A stretch of DNA of 64,000 bases from Chondrilla cf. caribensis (Eukaryota; Porifera; Demospongiae; Chondrillida; Chondrillidae): positions 3,556,133 through 3,620,132 of the forward strand of contig OZ026549.1 in NCBI GenBank assembly GCA_964020155.1, written 5' to 3'. Positions 1-13,300 of this stretch are shown piece after piece (position 1 is the stretch's first letter; each line of letters begins with the position of its first letter). The position numbers were made by a program, and so were the translations under genes. Below the pieces are notes generated by a model. That model searched no databases and was not told the DNA's origin. It was given only the letters and a program-made list of their open reading frames with translations.

Positions 1-29
1 ATTGCAATAATTCCCACTGCCCCCTTCAG

Positions 30-1860
30 TTGAAGAGACACACCTCATCCACCCACACAGTATCCAAGAAAGTGTTTGTTTGTCCAAAAGCTGGTTGCAC
101 TCGAGTATACACACGGGTAAGCTTAATCCATTTATCACCTTCCCACTTGTATGGTCACCTCTAGTTTACTGGAGTTCATTGGAGAGTTGTGATTGTGTAG
201 GTGTGCGAGTAATAACATTAGTTGTTGAGTTCCAGTAATCAGTATGCTTTATCTATTGTAGTCATACTTATCGCCTGTCAATATGATTCCTTATTTGTTT
301 GTACGTGAAGTTAGGTTGTTTCTTGTATTGTTGCTCTTTTGTAAACCGGGGGGTGGTGCAGTAAGTGTGTGTTCATGATTACACTTCAGAAGAAGCCTTT
401 CCATTCCGATCTCCTTTCTGTTCATATGGGTTGAATTAGGAAGCATCACATGTTCAATTGGTGCAAGATTCATCACTCCGTTGTGTATGATTACTCTGAA
501 CTTAACATCTAAATGGCATGTTCTCATTGATTGGTAATTTATGCGTATTCTACTACTAAACTGATAATGTTACATGGATTCAATGACTTAGCATTGTTTC
601 ATTATCTCCGTATCTTACGTATGTTTATAGATGGCAAACTTGAACCAGCATTTAAGGGCATTTCATGAGCATTGCAAATCTTTTGTTTGTCCACATTCAT
701 CTTGTGGCAAAGCTTTCCCATATAAGGTATGTGTGTACGTACGTATGTATACACAGCCATGTTACTGGTAGATTGCTCGATCCACTTCTTGTACATCTCA
801 TGTCTGCATTGTAATATTTCTTAGTGGGTACATACATCACCCATTTGTACCTCGTAGTGAACTATACATTATGTACGTATGCTGTGTGGTGCCTTCAATC
901 CTTGTAGAGCATGGTTGTTATCGAACTGTGAGTCATGTGCATCACCCCGACCACTTCTATAGAGCCTGTACATTCTATGTAGGTTGTTTTACACCCTAAT
1001 CTCCCAGGTGGTTTATTACCAGCCAGTGTTATACCATACCAAGCAATGGCTGTCCATGAATATCATTAAATATGTGATGGTATTAGAGATTAGGTAAGCA
1101 TGAATTTCCTTTGACTTCTGTGGCAGTCGATCGCTATGTACAAAAAAATGAAACTGATATATATTCTTATGTACATATATCAACTGTACTAGAATTGTCT
1201 TTAGATCACCTTGAATCATTCTGCAGTGATGTGATTGTACATGCTGGTGAAATCAATGACAGCATTATCACTTATAATGTTGTGTGTAAGGTATTAACCA
1301 TCTATGTACCTACATATATAAACTCTACTTGTATTTCCCTTATGTTGTTACAGAGATTAGCTGTAGCTCAGCATAATACATTCATGTTCTTGTCATATGG
1401 GAGACTGAAGGATGCTTGCTTTATCCATGTAGCCAAGTATATGTAAATTGTTTACCAATGAAAACTCAACTAATTGCAGTAGTTGTTTTTCCTGGTTGTA
1501 TTTTGATGTAGTTTTATCTTAATTTAATTCTCATAGTATTACAATGTCTGCCATGCAATTTACCTACAGTCCGTGTGTGTACATACATGCATACGTGCAT
1601 GTACAGTACATCCGTTGACACAAACCTACTTGTATCCCAACTCTGATGTCATACAGGCACTTTATGTTTGTTTATGATGTACTATACTCACACATGCTTG
1701 TATGTGTGAGTATCTATCTAAATTTCTGTGAGTACATTTTGTATATAACATTATTATCAATAAATATATTTTTCCCTTCCTTCAGCATACTCTGAATCGA
1801 CACATTAAAACTCATGCAAATCTGCCAGTGAACACCTCAATCAGAACAGTAAGTGTGTAA
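30..1860 (+). CDS. GTF3A: TFIIIA-like C2H2 zinc-finger protein, last three exons (5' part outside the window)
   Basis: Transcription factor IIIA binds the 5S rRNA gene and 5S rRNA in the nucleus. Three exons join in phase 0: 30-116, 631-726 and 1786-1860 (stop TAA). They encode the end of one finger (LKRHTSSTH) and two complete fingers, C-x4-C-x12-H-x4-H beginning CPKAGCTRVYTR and C-x4-C-x12-H-x3-H beginning CPHSSCGKAF. The second finger is preceded by SFVC, and the x4 His spacing with FH in the penultimate finger matches the last two fingers of animal TFIIIA as I know them. The tail after the last finger is only about 14 residues, shorter than in vertebrates. The terminal exon contains a possible donor (GTAAGT at 1850), so a further 3' exon cannot be excluded; otherwise it stops five codons later. 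Another nine-finger protein is possible, but finger spacing favours TFIIIA. Confidence 0.75.
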
Positions 1861-3700
1861 AGTGGTTTAGTCCTGTTCCGTGGTCTGATAAATGGGTGTG
1901 TATGTATCTGTGTGTACATGAAGGGTAGCTCAGGAACAGTTATGGGTTTCCAAGGAAACTTATTGATTTTCACTTCGGTGATAATTGGCTTTAATTATAC
2001 TTCAAAGACTTGTGGGCTGTTATAATTAATGACTAACGAAATTGTGAAGTATCTCCTAAGTGTGATGTTTATTTGTTTGCATACTGTGGTGCTTCAAGAA
2101 ATCTCTATCTCATGTTATCTCTTGCTTCCTTTCCAATTTCATTTGCTGAACTTGACCAAGTTGATTGTATTATGATGTACTTTGATATTACTGGCTTCTG
2201 ATTGGTAAACTTTGGTCCGATACATGTGTCCTGGTACATTTTGATGCAACTTGTATATTTCATGTTTGTTGTGTGTTGAGTATGTGTGTTCTGCACTGTA
2301 TCGGGGTCTTCTAGTACGTATGTCATTGAATTGCTTCCATCCTACTATGAAGTGGTGTGGTGTAATGTAGTGTATTGTACATGATTTGCTAATGGCAGGA
2401 CACTTCCTGTATTTTTAAAGGATACTTTTTAGGGAATAAACAAAAGTGTTTACTATGTTAGTACACCATAGAATAGCTTGTAGTGAGCTTTATAGAAAAT
2501 GGAGAATACTGTGGGGTGATGTGCAAATGCACATACAGTACATTCAAATCTACTGTGCTGTCCACTTTACAATTACTATTTCTGCAACAATGGCCATAAT
2601 GAATAGATGCTTGCTACGTAACACACGTATGTCATATGAGGTGGTACCTTTGCTGTTATGTAGCTTTATGATTGCTATAGCTGAAAGTAAGTCTATGTCT
2701 TTTGTCACATTATTCATCATATGTGTACTATTGGGGTCATGAATCAGTGGCTATTCTGGAATAATATTCCAACTGCAACCCGTACATATGTATGTACTTC
2801 TGGCATGTACATAATACTTGCACTCTACCTGTACTTTTTGTTATTTGTGTTTGGTTCTTTCTATAGTTCACCAATATAAATTCACTTTATTAATATTAAT
2901 CAGTCTTCAATATTGTACGTTTGATTGTTAAATTGGTTTAGGATACCAATTTTCATGTATCATCTTATATGATGTTATTATGGATCCATTGCCCAAAACT
3001 AATGGCCTAACAACATAAGTACATTAACTTGAGGACTAAAACAGCCTACGCATTCGGGTGTACATAGGCCACCATGAAATGGATATGTAAACATATTGAT
3101 TTGCAGTTTCTGTGCTTGTTTTATTGGTGATTAACACACATAAATGTGGGCAGTATAACATGTGAAATGCTGAATAATTCCCTCAAGGGCGAGTAGATTT
3201 TATGTGTCATACTCCCTATGTGTCCTTGTCTTAAGCAATATGCCATGATGGGATCGATTGATATAATAATAAAGTAAGCACCTGAAAACAAGGGCTTTCT
3301 ATGTTATAAAATTTGTTGTATATTGGTATTGTTCCTGGGGCAATGAACATCATTCTTTCTTATGAAGTTGTCTTCCTGTCCTTGTTAGACTACACCACGA
3401 GTGTCCTTGGCAAGTGCTTTATCTGGCTACAACAGAAGGAGTGCTCCAGACAGTCTAGCAGATGTGTAAAGCTTATAATTGATTATTGTATTCAGTGTTT
3501 TTGAATCATTCAAAATAAATTGAGTCTACTGTCAGGCATTTATGATTTTAATATCAGAAACAGTTTTTCTTGGTCATGTCACTTCATGTAACTGTATTCA
3601 GTGTTTAATCTGTGGTCAACAATCTGACGAAATTCATAGTTGTCAGGTGACCTTGAAGCCCTGATAAGTGCCTCACTGGTCTGAATATGTATGACTTCGC
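1861..3700. other. intergenic DNA upstream of the homeobox gene; nothing recognised
   Basis: AT-rich sequence with no convincing exon, RNA gene or terminal-repeat element. The open frames of 60-98 codons show no recognisable protein and no splice-supported neighbours. It should contain the terminator of the zinc-finger gene and the regulatory DNA of the homeobox gene. Confidence 0.5.
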
Positions 3701-3705
3701 TCCGC

Positions 3706-3713
3706 TATATAAA
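3706..3713 (+). promoter_or_regulatory. TATA box candidate of the homeobox gene
   Basis: TATATAAA lies 97 bp before the start codon at 3810. That distance would leave a leader of about 65-70 nt if transcription starts about 30 bp downstream. The match is to the consensus only; the transcription start itself is not visible. Confidence 0.4.
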
Positions 3714-3809
3714 CAACCCTTATGAAAAGCTCTATCAGCAGAACTGTTCAGTTATAAGCGGGGTGGAATAGAACCACTCTTAGGGAGGTAAAATTGACAT
3801 TTAGTTTCA

Positions 3810-4741
3810 ATGATGCCAGAAGCTGTAACCCCTTCCTGTGCCTCCAGTCCACCTGGTGCTCAACAAGAGAAAACAGAGGAGAAGCACAGTACAGGTAGTA
3901 GTGGTAATGGTTCTCCTGAACCAACAAGTGATGGGGAGAGTAAGAGTCCAACTCTCAGTTCAAGGCCTATAAGACGACACCAACGGCGGTTTAGGACAAC
4001 ATTCTCGAGCTATCAACTACAAGAGCTAGAAGCTGCTTTTGCTAAGACTCATTACCCTGATGTTTTCATGAGAGAGGACTTGGCAATGAGAATCAACTTA
4101 ACAGAAGCTAGGGTTCAGGTTAGCTTTAACCATTCAAAACTTTCTGTTTCTGTATTGTAGTGACAAAATTATTATTGTATATTCAGGTTTGGTTTCAAAA
4201 CAGACGGGCTAAGTGGAGGAGAGCCCAAAAGGCTAACCAACAGGCAGCTGCTGCAGCTGCTGGCATGATAAGTGGTCAAAATGGGCTCCCACCATCAGGA
4301 CTACCACTGCCACCATCTCTTCCACACTTGGACTTACACCCTCACGCTATGCTTCCTGGGTTACCTCCTAATAGCAGCTCCTTACTAATGGCCCCTAAAT
4401 CAGGCACTACACCTCCTGTTAGTATTCCCTTTTTCTCAAGTATTCCTCCAAACCCTGAGTGTTCGCATCTCCCCAATCTGCCGCCACCCTACAGTTCTTC
4501 TGTTCCTCAATGGCCATCACAACAAAATCACTTCATGTTCCCGACACATCTCCCTGTTAACAATGGATATAACCCATCAACCAATCTACCATTGGGCAGT
4601 CCCATACATAGTGGTTTTTCGAGCCCACCATCTGTACCTCAGCCTCCACAGTTAACCGTTGACTCAAGTGCCTCACCATTGAACACACCAAGCGATCCAA
4701 TCTGCAGCGCAAGTATACCTATGACAACAGCCAGATGGTAG
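3810..4741 (+). CDS. paired-class (Arx/Alx-like) homeodomain transcription factor
   Basis: Two exons, 3810-4118 and 4187-4741, joined in phase 0, encode 287 residues. A Ser/Pro/Glu-rich N-terminus leads into a homeodomain at about residues 54-113, containing [33 protein letters not shown] and, after the intron, [12 protein letters not shown]. Gln at homeodomain position 50 and the THYPDV segment are typical of paired-like factors related to Arx, Alx and Prrx. The intron falls between positions 46 and 47 of the homeodomain (EARVQ | VWFQ), the position characteristic of the paired class. There is no paired box and no visible OAR motif. The 170-residue C-terminus is rich in Pro and Ser and probably acts in transactivation. 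The start is the first in-frame ATG pair (Met-Met) after the TATA candidate. Class assignment is firm; exact orthology within the class is not decided. Confidence 0.93.
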
Positions 4742-7700
4742 AGTATTTTTCTCTCCCGAACACTTAATTTTTATTCCACTATCTGTTATTATATAAAGAG
4801 GTATAGTATGTACGTATATGCAATATTTTACATGTATGTTCTGCAATGTTATCATTCCAAATACATGTACAACTTAATTGTTTTCTAACCCTAAGTCACA
4901 GTTAGCGTGTACATGATCAATTATAACTCATTTGGTTGGGTATTTGTTTCACAATTATTATCCTTTTCCTCTATGTACATCGTCTGTTGGTGAATGTATT
5001 ACACACATGCACACCATTATATTTTTGTATACGTATGCTTACAATTGTGATCAGTAAGTTATGGTATACATAATTGGAGTACAGTGTAAAAATTGAATTA
5101 ATATTACATTTAATGAAATCAAGATGCTAACCATGCATGCGTTAGCCAAGTTGCATGCATACATACTACATAATATAATAATATCGGAGAAGCTATAGTA
5201 TGATGGTCACACCTGGTTCATCTGAATACCTTATTTACCCAACACTCCCTTGTGATTCACCTTCCCTGAGTTGTGGCCAACATTAACCCTCGTTGCATGA
5301 TCCAACACCTGGGTTAGTTGACAAATTTTGCCAGAAACTGACATGGGTGGATAAACCAGCTAGTCACACTGTAGCTGTATAAGTCTATATATAATAATAT
5401 TGAGGAATTCAGTAGTCAAGACATGGGTATGAGGACAGTATGACACATGCGTAACATACATACATACCATATCTCAAGGGCACAAAGTGCTGAGGACAAG
5501 TATTATTACTTTTTATAATTATGTCACACTGCCCAAGGGTCCAAGTCCAGTATTGCATCCATTGTTGTCACATACATTGACATGTGCATTACGTCACCAT
5601 AATGCTTGGAAGTTGTACTGTTTCCATGGCAAATGTTGTTGAAGTATTGAAGACCACAAGCTAGCTATAGCTAGGTAGGTTATATTATAAAAATATTCTA
5701 TTAGGACATATTCATGTATACGTACAATGCCAAACAGTTTAACCAACCAGTATACTGTATATACTGTATATACTGTATGCATAAATAAGCATGTGCATTT
5801 CACACATATAACGCAAGTGCATCATGCATGATCAATGTTTTACATCTATGTATGTACTGTTATTGTGCACAATGTACTATTAATATCATAGTGTACGTAC
5901 GTGCATAGATCCATGTACTCATTGAGTGCATTTACATAGATCGACCCGTTTTGAGTGCACATACGTATGTAGATCTGATTATAGTGCACCAACATTAACC
6001 CTTCTTACTCCCTATCAGTGTGGTTCAATATTAAATGTACTGAACTATATACGTACACTGGTTTTGGTAACCAACAGAATTCAATTAACTGCAAACAAAA
6101 CGTAGGAGATTCAGATAAATCTTCATGCCTAATCATTCCCCTGCCTCTAATATTATAATCTACAAATTGGCCACAATAATAATTGAAATGTGATGCACAT
6201 ATTATACTTATGAAGTATAATACACTAGTAAAAAATGTGAATAAGATTTCATGTACACATGTACAAACTTTGATAGTTGTGCATAGAATTAGTGATACAA
6301 TATAGCAGCAACAGCTAGAGCCTTACAACCAGCATTGAGAATGACACTACTACTAGCTGCATCAAATTTACCTCTGATCACTTCAAGCTACTCTTAGAAT
6401 GCTTGTGATTGCTGAATATACATATGTTATTATGTGTGGTTTAGGGCTGCCATTTTGTTTTCGCATCATCCCTACTTATCTATGATATCAACTAAAAGGA
6501 AATGGCATAGGCATGGAGTTAACAAGAGGTGAAGGAACAAGCTTAGGATTAATTTAGACCATCCAATAATCTTCACTGCAAAAACAAGAATTGCATATTA
6601 TGTACTTAATATGTACGTAAAATAGATTTCTGTACTGCTTTAGATGTCGGGATTGTTATATTCCAATGGTCTGTTCATTCCAACAGCCTAATTCAAGCAT
6701 AATTCTCATTTTATTCCTCCATTTTTTGTACAGTCACCCCCATATTATCGTTTTTGTTTTCATATTTGATGTTTCTATTACACTGTCTTTGTTTGTGTAT
6801 GTCAACTGCTTACTGTGTAAGGTCTATGGATTCACTATTCGCTGACACATCAGGTATATTGTTATGGTGTCTTACATAGTAGATTGCAAACTAATGAGAT
6901 AATAGACAGTTGCAGAGCATCAAAGGTCCATGTGATTTACATCAGGAATTCATCAATGCATTAAATTTGATTTGATCCAATGGTACAGCTACATTCCATG
7001 TGAGTGACCATTAATGATTATAATATGCATGGATGTATCACCACCTATGTTGAGAACTACATATATGACAATATAATAATCAATTTGACGACCTACATAT
7101 TATACGTATATATACACAATATAAGTTCCTAACTTCATACCACATGCAATCCAACTTTGATGAATGCATATGTAGTAATTTGCTTTAACATCTTTGTAAG
7201 GTGGTAACACTGGATTTGTATATATAATAATACTGGATTTACAATATATCAGCCTGCTATGCATATGTATATGTAGCCGAAGGCATGCTTGCTTCAAAAT
7301 TAACATTCACTACACACATCACCACTATCAATTTATTCAATCAACTTTCTGGACAAATTTGATACAGGCTACTTAAATAGGTTATTATCAGAAGGTAATG
7401 TAATTAATAATCATAATATTGTCAAAATTCTCTATGCACTTTTGCTTACCATAACCTTTACAGGGCTTCATCTTGGATAACATGCATGGTTGATGGTTGC
7501 GTGATCATAAAAGGATGATGAAATTGTATGTTATACTATAATATGCAATTGTATAAATACTATATCATTGAAGCATTTCATATTATTCTGATGTGTCTTT
7601 GGTTATGAAGATTGATTACCACAGCTTCTACATCTTTGTAGTCATGCAGGTAGTTACGTACATGTACACATGTCACATTTGATTACATAAAATGTTACAA

Positions 7701-7785
7701 TAAAATTCATGTTGTCTCCGATCAATCAAAACATGTGTCATTCACTTTCAAGGCCATGGCATTGGTAACGATGAAAGGGTTCCCA
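4742..7785. other. 3-kb intergenic region; nothing recognised
   Basis: AT-rich, with scattered short tandem repeats such as three copies of a 9-mer (TACTGTATA) around 5750-5778. No open frame here has recognisable similarity. It contains the 3' ends of the homeobox gene and, from the other side, of TXNDC15. Confidence 0.45.
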
Positions 7786-10308
7786 CTACAATACATGCTT
7801 GAGTATAAGATATACAGACACTACTAAGATGTATAAAAGCGAGAAAAGCAATATCCAGTCTGTAACAGGTACAGGCTCAGTGAGTAAGGGTCCTTGAAAA
7901 TCATCAGGTGTTACTACCACATCTTCATCAATCACAATACCTAGTTTGTGAACAGAAATGTCAATATAATTGATACATCGATGGCAGCTGTTGTGTTGCA
8001 TCACCCTGTAACATTAGTCATCATTGAATAGGCTCATACACATATCATTATTAAATTATTGTACATGTATTTATAGTATAGACTATATTCATATCACTCG
8101 TCTAGCCAAGGTCAGTATGTGGCATTGCTCCTATACTTTGTTTTCACCTCACCATATATTATTACCATTGCATATTATGTATGACCTGGCATGGTATATG
8201 TTGCAATATGAAATTATTAATGTGAATATTAGTACTAGTAACATGAGATAGCACAGTAGGTGGTGACATACCAATACACCTGTATGTCCATTGCGACAAA
8301 TTAACAGTCAGTACTTCCAGGTGATCATACTAGCCACAAATGTTGTACTAGTGTCTGAGCAAGATTACCTGTTATGTCTGAAATTCTCTTGCACAGAGAT
8401 TTGAAAGTAGAGGAAGGGTCAAATCGTTTTGCAACTTTTCCATCATAGTAAAGAACAATTGAAGGATAATAAGCAATGATGTAGTCCCTGGTTGCTCTGT
8501 GGGAAAGATATGAAACTAGAGATAATCAGAACTAGCTGGAATACAACAACACTTGGCATGTTGAATAAACAAATCACAAAGCCCTTGAGGGGTTTCCTAA
8601 CCACTGATAATAACAACAGGGAAGACTACAATATGTCAAGGACAAAAAGAATCACAATTGAACAGGCTACTTGAGAGACATAACAAAACATACAGATACA
8701 ACAGTATTATACATGCCATGTACACAAATTGTAAGTATACCATATTATACAATATCATATCAACCCAGAATATGTATTCAAATTACATACGTACATAATA
8801 AGGAGTACATGTGAGAATGCGAGATGCAACTGAGTAAAGTAATAACTCTGATAGAGTAACGCAAGGTATAAAACTTCAATAGGTATATTGTGAAATATAA
8901 GTAGCAATTCTTGGAGCCGAGAACATATGATATGCTAAATATGATTACAATCACTGTAGCAGTAAATGGAAAATACGTAATACTAACCACTTCACAGAGT
9001 CATTTTGGTAATGTATCGTGTCATTAAAAACTACCCCTGTTGTAACCAATACTGTTATTTTAAGTGTGAATACATCTATGTCAAGACAGCCACCAAGTGA
9101 CCACTGGTTGTCACTACAGTCAAAACATCAACCTCCACCTTGCATGACTTCAACCTGGTTTGGTAGGCGACACGTCCCGTGGTAATACACATTACAAAAC
9201 ACATCCCTAGGGGTACTTGGGATACATTTATCTATAACCTATGTAGGATATGAACATAAACAGATAGAAGATGCAGGCACACACCAAATCATTTGGGCTA
9301 TATACACTCAAAGACTGCATTGATGATCTACATTGTAAGCGAAATTACAGTATATATAGTAATAGAGTAATAGTGATATTGTATAATGACTTACGTAGAT
9401 GAATCTGTAAAGTCTATACCAACCATCTCAACAAATAACATAAGACACTACATAGGCTTCATTTCACGTCAAGTCTCTACATTGTCAACATGGTGGGTTT
9501 CCAATCCTGTTCTTATGGTATCCATGGTATAACATCACAATTGTTTTGGGAGATAACATTATGAACCATATAAAATGACACAAACATAGATAGGTTGTTA
9601 CTACATTCCAAGTACGTACCACAGTCCTGGACACCAAAGGAAAATCATCCACATTCAACTAAACTACAAAAGTAGCACTTCCCCAGTGATGGGAGGAAAC
9701 ATTCTATTTTTACCTTTAACAAAGATGTTGCATTGTGGATACAAAGTTTTTCCAAAGTTTCATTGTCATTTCGGACTATAGGCTTGATACATACATAAAT
9801 ACTTCCTAAAGAATCACCAAGATGATGCACAATTATACACTCACCTACTGTGCTCAATAACATCAATAGCCAGTACAGGAAAGGCATGATATATGCGTCC
9901 CAGGGCATTAAATTTAGATGCCGCTTTTGCTGAAAACGGACAATCAGCAGCAAAAAAGAAAACTAAAGTACAGAAGCTTTTCACAGTGTTATTGTACAAA
10001 ACATCCCAAAGTTCAAGATCATTCACTAATTTTGTTCTACCGAGGTATGAGTACCGCGAAGCTGACTCTGTTGATAAGTGTTTGATGTTGACACAAGGAA
10101 TTAGAGGACCTGAGTTTGAACTTTTATTGACAATGCCACATTCTTGCGTGAAAACCGAATAACTGTTATTTTCTACAAGATTCAGACAAACATTGGACTC
10201 GGATGATACTGAAATAACTAGCATTAAAGTGATAAAAACGGATGATTCCCGCATCCAACAACATCTGGTCCAAAATCCAACGAACTCGGACGTCCTCACG
10301 TCAGCCAT
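7786..10308 (-). CDS. TXNDC15: thioredoxin domain-containing protein 15
   Basis: TXNDC15 is a single-pass ER membrane thioredoxin-fold protein needed for cilia in vertebrates. Exons on the minus strand are 10308-9845, 8496-8369 and 7940-7786; phases agree and give about 248 residues. Exon 1 has a hydrophobic signal-like segment (SSVFITLMLVISV) and the thioredoxin core FFFAADCPFSAKAASKFNAL, with a single Cys (CPFS) where vertebrate TXNDC15 has CRFS, so no classical CxxC. IDVIEHS and then YYPSIVLYYDGKVAKRF supply the rest of the fold, including the cis-Pro region. The last exon, TGIVIDEDVVVTPDDFQGPL followed by DWILLFSLLYILVVSVYLIL, matches the conserved luminal stretch plus transmembrane helix of the family. 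It is shorter than the human protein (about 360) at the N-terminus. An in-frame ATG at 10362 would add 18 residues. Divergent partner: FIP1L1. Confidence 0.9.
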
Positions 10309-10392
10309 TTCTCGAGTATATTGCGCAATGATCGGACAGTGCGTATGATCAAGACAGAGCATGAAGCAACACCATGCGGCAGTGGAAATTAA
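10309..10392. promoter_or_regulatory. bidirectional promoter between TXNDC15 and FIP1L1
   Basis: Only 84 bp separate the two start codons (10308 on minus, 10393 on plus), or 30 bp if TXNDC15 starts at the in-frame ATG at 10362. The segment is locally less AT-rich than its surroundings and lacks a TATA box. Any 5' leaders must be very short or overlap the opposite gene. Confidence 0.6.
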
Positions 10393-13300
10393 ATGGCCGG
10401 TCTACTCCAGGACACAAAGGATATGCATGTCGAAGATTTAGAAGACCAGTGGCTCTATGGAGCCCGTGAGTATCGTTATTAATTATTTTATAGATTAGTG
10501 GACTGATTGACGTCAACTTTGGACTTGATCTGTGTATCAAAAGTGCTCCAAAGTGTAGTGATCGCCCCAAGGATCTGCTGCTGTAGTAGTCCCTTTATTC
10601 TGGTAATCTTCCTAATTAGAGGTTAAAGTATCTGAATCGGACGGACAATTGATATACGGACACATAAACTATCATTTCAAGATGTCCGCTCCTCCACATG
10701 CTTCTATTTTATGTCCATGCAGTTGTCCAGTTTTGTTGATGTTTTGTTGCACGTGTAGGACTCAGTAAGGGAACCATGGGTACTAGTGTACGCCTACATC
10801 CCCACACACAAGGATCTAGGTTCTACCTGACTGAGTTAACTGCTCTATAGATGGGGTACTGAACATCTATGTATCTACATCAATCAATCTACCTGAGCTG
10901 TTACTGAGTATACGTACGTATATGCCAATATAGAGATTTAGAAAATGGAATATACACATCATCTAGAGTAAATACGCTGAAATAAAAACAGTTGATATGT
11001 ATTGTTATTTTTCCAATCAGGATGTTCCCTTTCAGTTTAATTATGTGATTGTCATAGATACATCATATTTATCTCATTTTTCAGAAGGCTAATGCTCATC
11101 ATGTGTGAAATATCTAACTGGTCTTTTGTCTTGATACATGTTCAGTATACCCCATATCCACCTCCTTTATCACTATGGCTATCTCAGTTTATACATGCAT
11201 ACCTATTTGCAATGACATTTTCTGCCTCTGTACTAGGGGAAGAAGATGCAAGTCAACATCAAGTTGATGCAACAGGGTATAATAAGCTTGAAATCTCTGC
11301 AGAAGTGGAGGATACTGAGCAAAGGTGAAAATATGCAAGTTCAAACCTTGTCTCTACTTGTACAGGCATGTTTATTATTCAATATCTCCATTATACCAAT
11401 CTTTAGAAAAGCCCATCTTGTAATGAACTACTCAACTCCATACAGTGTATATTTCTTCTTCTAAAGATTTATTGAGCTTGGCATAGCATCGAAGAAATAT
11501 ATACATCTACATAGCAATGAACCTCTACGATATAATTCCATACAGTGTGTACATATTTGATATGTTATCATGCAATTTGAAACAAGCAACTGTAGTGCCT
11601 TATTTCTGAGTGAGATTAGCTCTCCTTGAAATTATTAGGTACACACATGTTAGTGTCATAGCTGTCTTTTATTTTCATTTGTTGAGCATGGAAATTCACT
11701 TGTCCCTATTATTGACATATCTGAACAGTATGTATTGTCAATTCACCAGGGGATTGACTAACCAAACATCCACTCATTGCTAATTTATGGCTAACCAAAC
11801 ATATACTCTGTGCTAATTTATATCATGTACAATAAATGTCATTCAATAGTAGTCTGAATTTGATCCACTCAGGCTAGAGCCACAACAGATTAACCTGATT
11901 AGTGTAACAGTTCAATACTTATACATTGTACAGTGTGCCATTGTATCTTGTACTGAACTGTACAACATTGGATTACTACTAATTATTTAATAAAAAACCT
12001 GACAGATGTACGAAAACAGTGACATATTTGATACTATATTGGGAAAATATACTTATGTACAGCGACTTTCTGTTAATCCGCCAACTCCATATCTGCCAAA
12101 CCTTTATCCATCACATACAATCTCCCAGCACCAATATAATGTACAAGTACTAACGAATATCAAGTTAATCCTCCAAACTTTGATCCACCACATTTTTTGG
12201 AAATGAAATTCTGGCATATCAACACAAATACACTGTACATAGAAGTAGACCCATAGTGTGGAGGGCACTCATGTCAGAAAATGAAAGTAAACAATTGATA
12301 TATTTGTTAGTGAACAGTCTCCAGATAGTCTCACCTTATCTGTCAAACACTGCAAAGTGAATTTGTTATTGTACAAGTTTTTTCATACATGTATTATGTA
12401 CATATGTATAATGTATGTGCATTCAAATCTCTAAAATGTCACCAGTTGTTGTCTCCATATGTGGCCTCCATTTCATATTGAGTTGCATTTCAGGTTGTTT
12501 TATCATTGTACTTTTCTGTCATGGGTTAATTTTATGTCTTACATAGGTAAACTGCTCACCAGATGTTTCAATAGTACTTCAATTCGCTTACTGAACACCA
12601 GTAGATAGTGTTATTGTATATTCAAACAGGTTCATTAACTTAGTTATTGGTTCCCAGAATGATGAGAAAACATTGCCATACGTACATTGGATGGTACTGC
12701 TGTTCATTGATAACCTGTTGCGAGTATCTGACCCACGCTGTATTGCAGGGAATGATTGTCAATCATAAGGCCATATTGTAGAACAAGACCAGTATATCCT
12801 ACATGTACGTATGTTGCAATTATACATATGTACTACATAGCTGAGGGATATGCTAAGTATCACCTGGCTGTAGGCAATGCTATCTGACTGGGATTCTGTC
12901 TATAGCGACCCTATTGTAGTAGGGACAGCGTTTGCTCACTACATGGACCAACAAATATAAAATACACTAAATAGTGTATTTGGATACACAACAGTGTTCT
13001 CAGATGATTATGTTCCTTGTGATGGATGTATTGATCTATTCATATCTTTCCACTGCTTCTATCTTCTCATACTCTTATAGGACTAATTATCAGGATAGTA
13101 CCACTCCAACAAAAGTACGTACAGTGTGTAAGCATTTAGCAGAAAAACAGCAAAATTGTATTTTGTCGTATCCATACACTTCACTTTGAATATGTACTGA
13201 AGATTTGTTGTTTCATATTGTACTACGTATGTAACTATTTGTACTGCATATATACTATTATATTGCCTTTAGGACAGCTGCATAGGAATGGACCCTTCGA

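Noticed and set aside
5750..5778. Possible CRISPR-like or regulatory tandem repeat (TACTGTATA x3)
   Set aside because: Too short and simple; ordinary AT-rich slippage in an animal genome.
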